In this document: in pieces, positions 1 to 9,260 of the stretch
Numbering within the stretch: the stretch's first letter is position 1
How the letters are laid out: the number at the start of each line of letters is the position of its first letter
Origin: Fimbriiglobus ruber
Lineage (GTDB): Bacteria; Planctomycetota; Planctomycetia; Gemmatales; Gemmataceae
NCBI RefSeq assembly: GCF_002197845.1
Contig: NZ_NIDE01000002.1
Location: 806,001 to 870,000, forward strand
Direction: 5' to 3'
Length of the DNA: 64,000 nucleotides
Notes under the pieces: model-generated
Database searches by the model: none
Seen by the model: only the letters and a program-made list of their open reading frames with translations
What the model was told of the DNA's origin: nothing
Program-made: the position numbers and the translations under genes

Positions 1-1
1 G

Positions 2-370
2 GGCAAGTACGCGATCGAGGCCCTCGGCGCCTTCGACCTCGTCTGCGTCCACGTCGAGGCGCCGGACGAGGCGTCGCACGAGGGCCGGGCGGACGAGAAG
101 GTGAAGGCGCTGGAGCGGATCGACGAACACATCGTCGGCCCCCTGCTGGACGCGCTGCCGCGGTACGATTCCTGGCGCATCCTGGTCGAGCCCGACCACC
201 GGACGACGCTCAAGACCCGCGCTCACGCTTACGGTGCGGTCGCGTTCGCGGCCGCCGGCGCCGGCATCGCGCCCGCCGGCCAGACCAGCTACGACGAGCC
301 GACCGCCGACGCGAGCCCGCTGTCGTTCGACCCCGGCTGGGGGCTGATGAAGTGGTTCCTGGGCAAATAG
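2..370 (+). CDS. 2,3-bisphosphoglycerate-independent phosphoglycerate mutase-like, C-terminal part
   Basis: Partial gene: the frame is open from the window edge to a TAG at 368-370, giving about 122 residues. The visible segment holds the archaeal-type (ApgM/alkaline-phosphatase superfamily) C-terminal motifs: a VHVEAPDEASHEG stretch, and EPDHRT where ApgM enzymes carry a metal-binding DH (often GDHST). The family interconverts 2- and 3-phosphoglycerate in glycolysis, in the cytosol, using two metal ions and no bisphosphoglycerate cofactor. A conserved ending of the type SFxPGWxLMKWFLGK is also seen. The start lies outside the window. The family call is fairly safe; the exact substrate is inferred, because homoserine-kinase-like ApgM paralogues exist. 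Confidence 0.8.
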   Translation, partial: GKYAIEALGAFDLVCVHVEAPDEASHEGRADEKVKALERIDEHIVGPLLDALPRYDSWRILVEPDHRTTLKTRAHAYGAVAFAAAGAGIAPAGQTSYDEPTADASPLSFDPGWGLMKWFLGK

Positions 371-493
371 CGGATGTGTCGAGCCGAGGGATTTTGGGGC
401 GGCCCGGGCAGTGGTTCGGATGTGGGGTGGGACCGCCCACCACCCGTTCCCGAGACCGAAACACCCCATGCCCGATCGGTCACCCGGTCGCCC
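371..493. other. Intergenic region between convergent genes
   Basis: About 120 bases between the mutase-like gene (+) and the kinase gene (-), which converge. It is GC-rich, with short GGTGGG/CCCACC complementarity. No clear hairpin followed by a T-run is seen. Confidence 0.4.
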
Positions 494-3400
494 TCACACC
501 GGCACGAGGTACGTGCCCATGATCCGGTCCTGCGGCGGGCGGGCGGGCTCGCGGAGGGCGATCGCCACGTAGAGCGGGACCATCAGCACGGCGGCCAGCC
601 ACAGCACCGTCCGCGCCAGGACCAGCTCCGGGGCGGCCGCCTGGGCCCACAGGCACGCCAGCAAGACGGCGGTCAGCGGCAGCCAGACGAGTAACTCGCG
701 GGCGGCACAGCGGACCCGGCCGGCCGGCCGGCCGTCGGCCCGGACGATGGTGATCCCGGCCACCGCCATGGCCAGCCCGCCCCGGAAGACCAGCGCGAAC
801 CCGGCCCACACCAGCGGCCACACGACCACCCCCACCACGAACACCCCGAACATCGGCCACCGGGCTGCCGCGAACGTCGCCCCCTTGCCCGCCCGGGCCG
901 TCGTCACGGCGAAATCCACGTTCCGCAGGCTGATCTCGTCCGCGTCCGTGACGTCGTCCGCACTCTCCTGCTGGAACCGGGTGAGTACGGTCCGCTCCGG
1001 CCGGTTTAAGTGCTGTCGGATTTCGTCCAGTTCGACCTGCTGGACGGCAACCGCCTGCCGCAGTTTGCGCCGGGTCGCGGCCCGGTCCGTCGGCCGCAGG
1101 GCGGACTCGATCCGCTCCCGCTCGGCGGCGTTCAGCGCGTGCCGCCGGGCCCGCTCCAAAAGGGTCTCGCAGCCGGCGTCGGACTCGATGATCCTGGCCG
1201 TGTCCGCGAACGACTGGGCCCGGAGGACGGCGGTCAGCGCGGACGTGAGGTTGAACACGCCGCCCAGGACGAACATCACGACCAGCCCGAGCGCGAGCAT
1301 CGGCCCCTGGACGCCGATGTGCGCGGCCCGGACGCCGGCCGAAACGTGCGGCGGGAAGGCGTGGTTGTCCGCGAGGGCGCCGCGGAGGGCGTCCAGGGCG
1401 CCGGGCTCGCCGCCGCCGAACAAGCGGTCGGTGATCCGGGAGGCGTGCGCCGGCAGCGGCGCCCGGACCCGCCCGCCGGCCGCCCGCGGGGTGCCCTCCA
1501 GCGCCAGCGTGGCCACCCGGCGGACCAGGTCGGACGGGTCGCCGGTTCCGGGCTCGGGCAGCGCCCCGGGCACCCGCGCGGCCCCGACCGGGAGCGGGAA
1601 GTCGAGGATCTGGACCCGCCCGCCGGGCTCGACCCACACCTGCTCGACGGCCGGCCGGTAGACGCCCGACCCGTCCCCGGCCGCGTCCGCCAGCTCGTTG
1701 ACGAGTTGTTCTAAGATCAGGCGGGCGTCGGCCCACGAGAGCGGGCCGCGGGGGTCGATCACGTCCGCCAGGGGGGCGCCGGCCGGGGCCACGTACCCGA
1801 CCCACGCCCGCTCGGTCCCGTTCCACGCGACCGTCCCGTGCCCGACCGCCCGCAGGCGGGTCGGCCGGGTGACCGGGGCGTCCCAGTTGACCGGGTCGTC
1901 GCGGCCCGGCGGGAAGACGCGGACGAGGACCCGCCGGCCGAGCGCCTTGTCCACCCCCGCCCACACCTCCCCGCCGTCCGGGAGGGCGCAGATTTTCCCC
2001 TTCACGCCGAACCCGCCGACGACCTCGGGCAGCTTGACCGGCGACGGCTGGACCCGGTCGAGCGGGTTCGGGAACCGGCTGGCGAGGCGGACCCGGTGGG
2101 CCGGCCGCGGCCGCTGGACCACCCGGCACCCGCTCGCGAAGTCGTGGACCCCGCGCCACCCCTGGGCCGTCCGCCGGAACTGGAGCAGGAGGGCCGCCAC
2201 GGCGACGGCGGCGCCCAGCAGCGCGAGGACCCACCCGGCCGGCCCGCGCGGCCAGACTTCCACGAGCCATTCCGGGCCGACCATGAGCGCGTTCGTCAGC
2301 AGAGCGAACACGCCGGCCCGGACCGCGCCGGCGCGGAGGCCCGGCGGCCCGGTCCGGCCGACCCGGACCACCCGCAGGCGGGCGAGCCGCTTGCCGACCG
2401 TACACCCGAACAGCCCGTCCGCGACCGCGAAGTAGACGAAGTACACGAGTTCGGCCGGCCAGTTCCACTCGGTCGGGCTGGCGAGCCCGAAGGTCGTCCC
2501 GACCAGGAACCGGACCACCACCTCGGCCGGGAGAATGACCACCTGGATCAGCACGAGGTCGATCAGGAACGCGAGGACCATGTCCCGCGGGCGGGCCGGC
2601 GCCTGCCGCTCGGGCTGGAGGCCGATCAGTTCTTCCCGCAGTTCTTCCAGCGACTCCCACCGGCGGGCGCGGTCCCGGTCGAGCCCCTTCAAGACGACGC
2701 GCTCGAGTTCGGGGGAGACGTCCGGGCGGGCGGCGCGAAACGGCGGGGGCGGCTCGGACACGGCCCGAGCCAGGGCCGCCGTCAGGCTCTCGTGCTGGAA
2801 CGGGGCCCGGCCGGCGAGCAGGTGGTAGAGCGTCGCGCACACCGAGTAGACGTCCGACTCGTACCCGACCGGCTCCCCGCGAATCTGTTCCGGGGACGCG
2901 TACAGGATCGTCCCGAGGAAGTGCCCGGACTGGGTCAGGTGCTGGTCCGCCTGGTCCGGGTCGAGGGACTTCGACAGGCCGAAGTCGCCGACCTTGACGC
3001 GGTCGTCGTCGGTGAGGAAGCAATTTGACGGCTTGACATCCCGGTGGATGACGCCGCACCGGTGGGCCTCGGCGAGCCCGTCGATGACGTCCAGGATTCG
3101 GGCGACGGCTTCCCCGGGCGGGAGCGGGCCGCGGTCGTCGACGAGGTCCTTGAGCGTCCGCCCGGGCATCAGCTCCATGACGATGTACGGCCGGCCGGCG
3201 TCCGCGTCGGCCCGCAGGACGAACACGCACCGCGGGTGCGTGATCTGGCTGGCGACCCGGCCCTCCTGGCGGAACCGCTCGACCGACGTCGGGTTGGCCG
3301 AGAGCCGGCTCGACAGCAGCTTGATGGCCACCCGCTGGCCGGTGGTCTCGTTCTCGGCCTCGTAGACCGCGCCCATCCCGCCGGACCCGAGTACCCGGCC

Positions 3401-3670
3401 GAGGCGGTACCCGCCGATCACCGACCCGACCGCCGCGACCTGCCCGTCGGCCGCCCGCGGCGGGGGAGCCTGTTCGACCTGGACGGACACGTCGTAAATC
3501 GGCTCCGGGGCGTCGATCGTCTCGGCCTGGTCGGGCATGACCGGCGGCAGGGCCGGGCAGTCGGCGGTCGCCCGCAGTTTCTGTCCGCAGTACATGCAGA
3601 ACACCGGCGGTTCGACCGGGTCGACCGAGTCGGACAGTTTCCGGAGGCAGCGTGGACAAGTCAGGGCCAT
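494..3670 (-). CDS. Membrane Ser/Thr protein kinase with RDD domain, pseudokinase and second RDD
   Basis: 1058 residues. A zinc-ribbon (C5-x2-C8, C25-x2-C28) precedes a complete Hanks-type kinase at about 88-345: glycine loop GSGGMG near 95, VAIK lysine near 117, HRDVKPSN near 209 and DFG near 219. An RDD membrane domain follows (PRDMVLAFLIDLVL, about 360-480), with several hydrophobic segments. The second half repeats the plan. A kinase-like segment (about 530-740) keeps VQILDF where DFG would be but lacks the HRD motif, so it looks like a pseudokinase. It is followed by transmembrane segments and a second RDD-like region (FRGGLAMAVAGITIV). The protein probably phosphorylates Ser/Thr at the inner membrane; its target is unknown. 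Start: ATG preceding the zinc ribbon. The overlapping ORF shifted by one frame is a GC-rich shadow. Confidence 0.85.
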   Translation of the reverse strand: MALTCPRCLRKLSDSVDPVEPPVFCMYCGQKLRATADCPALPPVMPDQAETIDAPEPIYDVSVQVEQAPPPRAADGQVAAVGSVIGGYRLGRVLGSGGMGAVYEAENETTGQRVAIKLLSSRLSANPTSVERFRQEGRVASQITHPRCVFVLRADADAGRPYIVMELMPGRTLKDLVDDRGPLPPGEAVARILDVIDGLAEAHRCGVIHRDVKPSNCFLTDDDRVKVGDFGLSKSLDPDQADQHLTQSGHFLGTILYASPEQIRGEPVGYESDVYSVCATLYHLLAGRAPFQHESLTAALARAVSEPPPPFRAARPDVSPELERVVLKGLDRDRARRWESLEELREELIGLQPERQAPARPRDMVLAFLIDLVLIQVVILPAEVVVRFLVGTTFGLASPTEWNWPAELVYFVYFAVADGLFGCTVGKRLARLRVVRVGRTGPPGLRAGAVRAGVFALLTNALMVGPEWLVEVWPRGPAGWVLALLGAAVAVAALLLQFRRTAQGWRGVHDFASGCRVVQRPRPAHRVRLASRFPNPLDRVQPSPVKLPEVVGGFGVKGKICALPDGGEVWAGVDKALGRRVLVRVFPPGRDDPVNWDAPVTRPTRLRAVGHGTVAWNGTERAWVGYVAPAGAPLADVIDPRGPLSWADARLILEQLVNELADAAGDGSGVYRPAVEQVWVEPGGRVQILDFPLPVGAARVPGALPEPGTGDPSDLVRRVATLALEGTPRAAGGRVRAPLPAHASRITDRLFGGGEPGALDALRGALADNHAFPPHVSAGVRAAHIGVQGPMLALGLVVMFVLGGVFNLTSALTAVLRAQSFADTARIIESDAGCETLLERARRHALNAAERERIESALRPTDRAATRRKLRQAVAVQQVELDEIRQHLNRPERTVLTRFQQESADDVTDADEISLRNVDFAVTTARAGKGATFAAARWPMFGVFVVGVVVWPLVWAGFALVFRGGLAMAVAGITIVRADGRPAGRVRCAARELLVWLPLTAVLLACLWAQAAAPELVLARTVLWLAAVLMVPLYVAIALREPARPPQDRIMGTYLVPV

Positions 3671-3937
3671 GCGCGGGCTCGGGTGGAGTCCGGGACGACG
3701 GTCGGGTTCGTGACGCGGGGGTCGGCCGGGTCAGCGCCGACCCGTCGGAAGAGAAATTATCGGCACCGGCCCGGAAAACACAAGCCGCGCAGCCGGGTTG
3801 GGTTGCGAATCTTGTCGCGCCGGAACGAGTTGCGTCTCAAGTATAAGGCTCGGGCCGCGTTCGGCCAGTGGCCCGCGGGGCGTAAGCCCGCCACCTCTCG
3901 GCCGTTTCTTTCCCCCGATAGCCGCACCGCCGCGGCC
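3671..3937. other. Intergenic region upstream of the kinase gene and IS66 copy 1
   Basis: Non-coding stretch of about 270 bases. It probably carries the promoter of the minus-strand kinase gene. No recognisable RNA gene or strong hairpin was seen; small ORFs here show no protein-like composition. Confidence 0.4.
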
Positions 3938-3945
3938 GATCTTTG

Positions 3946-5848
3946 GTAACTTCTCAATAACTTCCTGCGACGGTCGCCGAGCAGGGGGTGCTTGCGTTTA
4001 GAAATTCCGGGTCCGTGGCGCAGCTGATCGAAGGGGGGTTTCTTATGTTGGCCGCATGAACCTTTCCGCGAGTACTGACGGCAACGACTCCGGCCGGGAG
4101 GTGGCAACACCCGCGGCGGCGTCATGGCCAGAAGTCATCGCGGGCATCCGCGACGACGACAGAACCCCTCTCGTGCTTCTCTTGCTGAAGGTGATCGAAG
4201 AGTACTCCCAACGCATTGCGGATCTCGAAACCGAACTTACGCAACTCACGGGAGAGATCACACAACTCAAGGGAGGTCCGAAGAAACCCGCGTCCAACAG
4301 CAAGCCCAGCAAGTTAAGCAAGCCCTTCACTCCTCCATTGCCCGATGGCAAGAGGCCCGGTTCGCAGAAGCGTTCGAAGACCCACGATCTGCCGATTCAC
4401 GCCGAGGTTCCGGTCACGCCGAAACCGTTGCCGCCCGACGCGAAGTTGTTGCGTCGCGATGCGTTCGTCGTGCAGGATCTGGTGATCAAAACACACAACA
4501 CGCGGTATTGGTTGGAAACCTGGCAGGCGCCGACGGGGGAGTGGATTCGTGGCGAACTGCCGGCGGGAATTCGCGGGCATTTCGGTCCCGGATTGCTTGG
4601 TTTCGTGTTGCAACAGCATTACGCGGCCCACGTTCCCCAGAGTCGCCTTCTCGAAGAATTGCGGGATTACGGCGTCGACATTTCCGCGGGCCAAGTCAAC
4701 AACATGTTGACCGAGAATCACGCGGCGTTTCACGCAGAGAAGGACGCCTTGTTGCCGACGGCCTTGCAGGTTTTCACCTGCCTGAACGTGGACGATTCGG
4801 GGGCTCCCCACCAGGGACGTTACGGTTCGTGTCTGTGCATTTGCAATGAATTCTTCACGTCCTTCCACAGCAGCGACACGAAAGAGCGGAGCAAATTCCT
4901 GGATGTGCTGCGTTGCGGTCGGATCGATTATGTGCTGAACGAGCATGCCTGGGCCTACCTGACGCGACAGGGGTTGCCTGCCAAAATCTGGCCGTTGTTG
5001 CAAGCCGAGGTGTCGACCGGCGACGTGGGGGAGCGTCCGTTCGTGACACGGACGTTCGCGGATGTGTCGGCCTGGAATCAGCATTTGGATGGCCTGGGAA
5101 TCGACAACGCGAAGCATCGTCAAACGATGACGGAGGCGGCGTTGCTGGGCAGCGCGATTGCTCACGGCCTATCGCCGAACTTGGGCCTCGTCAGCGATGG
5201 CTCGGCGATTTATGCCCTGTTCGTTCATGGCTTGTGCTGGATTCACCAGGAACGCAATCTGGCCAAGTTGACGCCGTGTGGCCGTGAGCAATGTCAAGCG
5301 ATGGAAGAGGTGTTGACGGCGGTCTGGCAACTGTACGCCGACTTGAAGGCGTATCGTTTGGCGCCGACGCCGAGCCAGGCCGAGTTGCTGCGAGCGCGTT
5401 TCGATGCCATCGTCGGCCGCACGACCATCTGGCCGGAGTTGAACGCGGCGTTGCAGCGTATGGCGGGCAAGAAAGCGGACTTGTTACGGGTTCTGGATCG
5501 TCCGGACCTGCCGCTGCACACCAACACGGCCGAGCGTGATTTTCGGGACTGGGCGACGAAGCGGAAGATCAGTGCCGGCACGCGTGGCGAGTTGGGCAAG
5601 CGTTGCCGGGATACGTTTTTGAGTTTGAAGTCGACGTGCAAGAAGCTGGGAGTTCGCTTTACGTCCTACCTTCAGGATCGAATCCTGAAGGCGGGAGAGT
5701 TACTTCCTTTATCGGAGTTGGTCCGCCAGAGAGCGGCCGGTTCCGCAACGATATAGACTTCTATTCAAGCTCTCGACGCCACCGAACTTCCTGTTCGGCG
5801 GGGCACCCGCGCGCGATGCCGACGCCCGCGGGGTTATTGAGAAGTTAC
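3946..5848 (+). mobile_element. IS66-family insertion sequence, copy 1 (1903 bp)
   Basis: The ends are perfect inverted repeats: GTAACTTCTCAATAAC at 3946-3961 and its reverse complement at 5833-5848. Both sides carry the same 8-bp target duplication, GATCTTTG (3938-3945 and 5849-5856); 8 bp is the size known for IS66 elements. A single long transposase ORF fills the element, as in the ISBst12-type subgroup that lacks the tnpA/tnpB accessory genes. An apparently identical copy lies inverted at 42477-44379. Confidence 0.95.
4056..5756 (+). CDS. IS66-family transposase (TnpC-like)
   Basis: 566 residues. The N-terminus has a coiled-coil leucine-rich stretch (IADLETELTQLTGEITQLKGG, about 53-73), then a linker rich in Lys/Pro/Ser, then a DDE transposase core. 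The first catalytic Asp is probably in LNVDDSGAP and the Glu in the NTAERDFRDWA region, as in IS66 transposases (family knowledge; residues assigned by eye). It catalyses cut-and-paste or copy movement of the flanking 1903-bp element. The protein is identical to that encoded by the second copy. ATG start 110 bases inside the left inverted repeat. No frameshift or stop is seen, so it is likely active or recently active. Confidence 0.93.
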   Translation: MNLSASTDGNDSGREVATPAAASWPEVIAGIRDDDRTPLVLLLLKVIEEYSQRIADLETELTQLTGEITQLKGGPKKPASNSKPSKLSKPFTPPLPDGKRPGSQKRSKTHDLPIHAEVPVTPKPLPPDAKLLRRDAFVVQDLVIKTHNTRYWLETWQAPTGEWIRGELPAGIRGHFGPGLLGFVLQQHYAAHVPQSRLLEELRDYGVDISAGQVNNMLTENHAAFHAEKDALLPTALQVFTCLNVDDSGAPHQGRYGSCLCICNEFFTSFHSSDTKERSKFLDVLRCGRIDYVLNEHAWAYLTRQGLPAKIWPLLQAEVSTGDVGERPFVTRTFADVSAWNQHLDGLGIDNAKHRQTMTEAALLGSAIAHGLSPNLGLVSDGSAIYALFVHGLCWIHQERNLAKLTPCGREQCQAMEEVLTAVWQLYADLKAYRLAPTPSQAELLRARFDAIVGRTTIWPELNAALQRMAGKKADLLRVLDRPDLPLHTNTAERDFRDWATKRKISAGTRGELGKRCRDTFLSLKSTCKKLGVRFTSYLQDRILKAGELLPLSELVRQRAAGSATI

Positions 5849-5993
5849 GATCTTTGCTACAACAGGCCGGAGATATCGTGTACAGTCTGACTGACATAAA
5901 GACTTCTACCGAGTTGTTCGTGATGGCCGGTTCGATATTTTCGAAAAGGGACTGGTATCGGTTCGTCCGCTGAGCCCGCACGAGTTCGCCCTC

Positions 5994-6866
5994 ATGGAAG
6001 CCACCGCCTTCGGCAGGGAAGAGCTGGAACACCTGCGAGGACTCCAAGGTGTGACCCCACCCGGGAACTGGTTCGCCGTGATCGGGATTCCGGCCCTTGT
6101 CATAGCGTGCGGTCTGGTGTTTGCTGGCCTGTCGCGACACGGCCAGTTCGCCCGGACACAGGCGGAGAAACAGTCGGGACCGCGGGCGGAGCGGGTGCCG
6201 TGGGAGGGGTATTGCATGTACGGAACGCTGGCGCTGTGTGCCGTGGGGACAGGTGCACTTTTGCTCACGCGGAGCCTTTGGAATCACTCTTTTCTTGAAA
6301 CATACACGATCCGGCTGACCTATTCGTTATCTCCCCAGCGGCAGTCCGATTACGAGAAACTTCTGAAGACTCTGGCGGGCTCGACCTGGACGCGGTTCTT
6401 TGAGATCGACACCCATCCGGAGGGGAACCACGCGTTCGCCGGGGATGTCAAACTGCGGGCGGGACTGCCGAAATACCTGGCATGCAACCTCGACGTATAC
6501 TGCCTGGAAACCGAGTCCGAACAGTATTTCCTCTTCCCCGACGGCGTCATCGCGTTTTCCGACAACAAGCTGTACCTCGTGTCGTGGGCCAAGGTGTCGC
6601 TGCGGCTCAACGACGTTGCCGGTCAATTCCGGATCAAGAAGTACCGGGACGTCATGGTCCACGGCCGGATCCGAAAGGACGGCGGGTACGATCAACGGTA
6701 TAACACGCGATTCGAACGCCAGAGTTATCAGGCGTGGGAGCCGGTCAGTAATTATGGCGTCCTGTCGTTTGGCTTCGGCCAGGATCAGGTCACCGTTTTG
6801 ACGAATGACCGCAGCCTCGCACCGCAATTCCATGCACTATTTCGCGACTGGCTCGCGAAACAGTGA
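5994..6866 (+). CDS. Hypothetical membrane protein, possibly 5'-truncated
   Basis: 290 residues from the ATG. Two hydrophobic segments (NWFAVIGIPALVIACGLVFAGL, about 23-44, and a second at about 68-92) are followed by a soluble domain of about 190 residues rich in aromatic and charged residues. No family recognised. The frame stays open upstream to 5895, and the translated upstream part (FYRVVRDGRFDIFEKGL) has protein-like composition but no ATG/GTG/TTG start. The ribosome-binding site before 5994 is weak. IS66 copy 1 ends 145 bases upstream and may have separated the gene from its promoter, or the true N-terminus may be frameshifted. Cellular role unknown. Confidence 0.6.
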   Translation: MEATAFGREELEHLRGLQGVTPPGNWFAVIGIPALVIACGLVFAGLSRHGQFARTQAEKQSGPRAERVPWEGYCMYGTLALCAVGTGALLLTRSLWNHSFLETYTIRLTYSLSPQRQSDYEKLLKTLAGSTWTRFFEIDTHPEGNHAFAGDVKLRAGLPKYLACNLDVYCLETESEQYFLFPDGVIAFSDNKLYLVSWAKVSLRLNDVAGQFRIKKYRDVMVHGRIRKDGGYDQRYNTRFERQSYQAWEPVSNYGVLSFGFGQDQVTVLTNDRSLAPQFHALFRDWLAKQ

Positions 6867-6943
6867 CGGTTCGGATACGGGGTGTGGCCGCAGTCCGCGC
6901 GTTCAGATTGAGAATCAGGGGGCTCACCGGTTCCCGCCCCGGG

Positions 6944-7684
6944 CTACATCGTCCGCCCGCCGTCGACGACGATCACCTGGCCGGTGGTGAGGGTGGTGCC
7001 GGTGGCCAGGTAAAGGACGGCGTCGGCGATGTCGTCCGGGGTGGCGGCCCGCTTGATCGCCGCCTGTTCGAGGTACTTCTCGATCTGGGCCTCGCGGCCG
7101 TCGAGCCACCGGGTCAGGATCGGGCCGGGGGCGACCGCGTTCACCCGGACGTCCGGCCCGGCCACCCGGGCGAGGCTCCTGGTCAGCGTGTTGACCGCCC
7201 CCTTGCTCGCGCAGTACGGGATCGAACTCCCCTGCCCCGACAGCCCCGCCACGCTCGACACGGTGACGATGTTCCCCTGTCGCTCCTTCAGCAGCGGCAG
7301 CGCGGCCCGGCAGCAGTAGAACGTGCCCTTCAGGTTGACCTGGAAGATCTCGTCCCAGACCTCGTCCGTGAGCGCGTCCAGGTCGGCGTGTTGGACGAAG
7401 TGCGTGGTGGCGGCGTTGTTCACGAGTACGTCGAGCCCGCCGAGTTCCGCGCCAACTCGGGCGACCATCGCCCGCACCTGCATGTCGTCGGCGATGGTCG
7501 CCTTGTGGAGCAGGACCGGGACGCCGGTCGCCTCGACGGCGGCCGCCGTCTCGCGGGCCTCCGCCTCGGACTTCGAGTAGTTGACCGCGACCGCGTACCC
7601 GAGCCGGGCGAACCGCAGGGCGCACGCGCGGCCGACCCCGGTCGCCGACCCGGTCACCAGCGCGACTTTTCGATGTGTGGACAT
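6944..7684 (-). CDS. SDR-family oxidoreductase
   Basis: 246 residues, the normal length for a classical short-chain dehydrogenase/reductase. The NAD(P)-binding motif TGSATGVGRA is near residue 11-20, the NNAAT motif near 89, the catalytic Ser in VSSVAG, and the YCASKGA motif supplies the Tyr and Lys. The family ending VDGGRTM is present. It oxidises or reduces an alcohol/carbonyl pair in the cytosol with NAD(P)H; the substrate cannot be told. A longer in-frame version exists (to 7858), but its extra N-terminus translates a dispersed repeat, so the ATG at 7684 (MSTHRKVAL) was chosen. The gene stands alone. Confidence 0.88.
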   Translation of the reverse strand: MSTHRKVALVTGSATGVGRACALRFARLGYAVAVNYSKSEAEARETAAAVEATGVPVLLHKATIADDMQVRAMVARVGAELGGLDVLVNNAATTHFVQHADLDALTDEVWDEIFQVNLKGTFYCCRAALPLLKERQGNIVTVSSVAGLSGQGSSIPYCASKGAVNTLTRSLARVAGPDVRVNAVAPGPILTRWLDGREAQIEKYLEQAAIKRAATPDDIADAVLYLATGTTLTTGQVIVVDGGRTM

Positions 7685-7805
7685 GGAAGAACTCGGGAAA
7701 ACAGTGCCGTGAGGGAGGTACCGAAACCGACTGCCGTCATGATACGGCGGCGGACCCGGTCGCCCGTCAAAAGCACGTTCCACATGAGTAGGTAGTTCGT
7801 CTGGG

Positions 7806-7858
7806 GCACGCGTAGCGAACCCCCGGGCTGTGTTGTGTAACGCTTTTAGCGTGCCCAA
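7806..7858. repeat. Partial copy of dispersed palindromic repeat (family A)
   Basis: The stretch GCGAACCCCCGGGCTGTGTT followed by GTGTAACGCTTTTAGCGT matches the left half of the fuller palindrome at 33925-34086. Only one half is seen here; the IS630-type element starts 19 bases further on. Confidence 0.6.
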
Positions 7859-7876
7859 ATCCGGGCAAGGTTGTTA

Positions 7877-9021
7877 TTACCTCGGCATGAAATATTCTCA
7901 CACATTGATGGCGGATGCATATTGCGCACATGGATGCTGGAAATAGCTCATGACATGCTCGGGGAGGTGGAGCAACTTCCGCATAAACGTCTGAATCCGG
8001 GACCGCACCTCGGACGTCGTGTGCGGCAACCCGGACGCGTTGACCTGCCCTTTCAGGTCGTGGTTTAGGTACTCGACCGGGTTCCGCTCGGGGGCGTACC
8101 GGGGCAACAGGAAGACCTCGATCCGGTCCTGGTGGGCTTCCACCCAGGTGAGAACGGCGGGTGTCTGGTGGGCCGACAACCGGTCGACGATGAGGAACAG
8201 TTTCCCCGTCGTACTTCGCAGGAGTCGGTCCAAGAAGACCAGGAACAGGGCGGCCGTCATGGTTTGGGTGTACGTCATGAACCGGATGGTCCCGTCGTTC
8301 GTGATGGTCGAGATCTGGTTCGCCCGGACGTGTGGGCCGGAGACGTCGAGGATGGGCGGTTGGCCTTCCGGAGCATACCCCCGGGCCGGGACCTCGTCGG
8401 CCGCCACTCCGACTTCGTCGCACCAGTGGATCTCGGCTCCTTCGTCGGCCGCCCGGGCGGCGATCGCCGGGTAAATTTCGTCTAACCACTCGGCCACCTC
8501 GTCCGGGTCTTGGTCCCGGGACCGACGGGCCGGCCGCTTCGGTGCGAATCCCCACCGCTGGAGGTACAGGCCGACCGTCCGGATTGCGAGGTCGACCCCG
8601 CACACCTGTTGGATCAGCTCCCGGACCGCCCGGCGGGTCCAGAGCGGGGCCGCAATCCCGTGGTCGTCCGGGACCGTCGTCCGGACGAGTTGTTGGACGA
8701 CCGCGGCGTGGTCGTCGGACAGGAGGCGGCCGGACCCGAGTGGACGGCCGGGGCGATCCCCGGGGAGGGCGTTCACCCCACCCGCCGCATACGCCGACCA
8801 CCACCGGCAGACGGTCTCCCGGGAGACGCCCAGGAGGTCGGCCACGTCGGCTTCCGTGAATCCCAACTCGCACCCCCGCAGCGCCCGCAGGCGAAGGGCG
8901 TCGAGGACCTCATCCGACAGCTGACGGGCGTCCGGTAATGTGATGGCCATGGGGACGTCTCCCACCGGGCGACCGGATCTAAGAATCCATAAATACGTGA
9001 GCAGATTTCATGCCGAGGTAA
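7877..9021 (-). mobile_element. IS630-family (Tc1/mariner-like) insertion sequence, 1145 bp
   Basis: 35-bp imperfect terminal inverted repeats begin TTACCTCGGCATGAAAT at 7877-7911, with the reverse complement at 8987-9021. The element is flanked by TA dinucleotides (7875-7876 and 9022-9023), the target duplication typical of IS630/Tc1. One full-length transposase gene is inside. It lies between the SDR gene and a secreted-protein gene, without breaking a recognisable reading frame. Confidence 0.9.
7898..8950 (-). CDS. IS630-family transposase
   Basis: 350 residues. The N-terminal helix-turn-helix (FTEADVADLLGVSRETVCRW, about 31-50) is followed by a winged-helix/linker region and a DDE domain: HWCDEVG near 190, LIVDRLSAHQT near 260 and PERNPVEYLNHDLKG near 300 (the last holding the catalytic Glu). 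These are the usual IS630 landmarks. The ATG at 8950 is preceded by a GGGAG ribosome-binding site about 8 bases away; a GTG five codons upstream (8965) is less likely. The gene is intact and the frame clean. Confidence 0.92.
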   Translation of the reverse strand: MAITLPDARQLSDEVLDALRLRALRGCELGFTEADVADLLGVSRETVCRWWSAYAAGGVNALPGDRPGRPLGSGRLLSDDHAAVVQQLVRTTVPDDHGIAAPLWTRRAVRELIQQVCGVDLAIRTVGLYLQRWGFAPKRPARRSRDQDPDEVAEWLDEIYPAIAARAADEGAEIHWCDEVGVAADEVPARGYAPEGQPPILDVSGPHVRANQISTITNDGTIRFMTYTQTMTAALFLVFLDRLLRSTTGKLFLIVDRLSAHQTPAVLTWVEAHQDRIEVFLLPRYAPERNPVEYLNHDLKGQVNASGLPHTTSEVRSRIQTFMRKLLHLPEHVMSYFQHPCAQYASAINV

Positions 9022-9260
9022 TATTGCGGAAGGCGCAAAGGGGCAAAACTGCATTCGCAGGTCCGCACGGAGCCGCTTCTTTGGCCGGGCGGCTTATGAC
9101 TCCAGCTGACTTCACAAGTCTGGTTCCAACGACCGCATTCAGCCACCCGTCGCTAACGCGGCCCGAACTCGTGCGTTCCTACTGTACTGGATGTCGAAAC
9201 GACTGCCGCCGGCCACCGGCGCGCCCGGGACAGATACGGTCCCGCTGGAGAGGTTTTGCC

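Noticed and set aside
480-3659. 1059-codon minus-strand ORF overlapping the kinase gene
   Set aside because: Arg/Pro/Gly-rich composition, no domains; a GC-driven shadow of the kinase at 494-3670.
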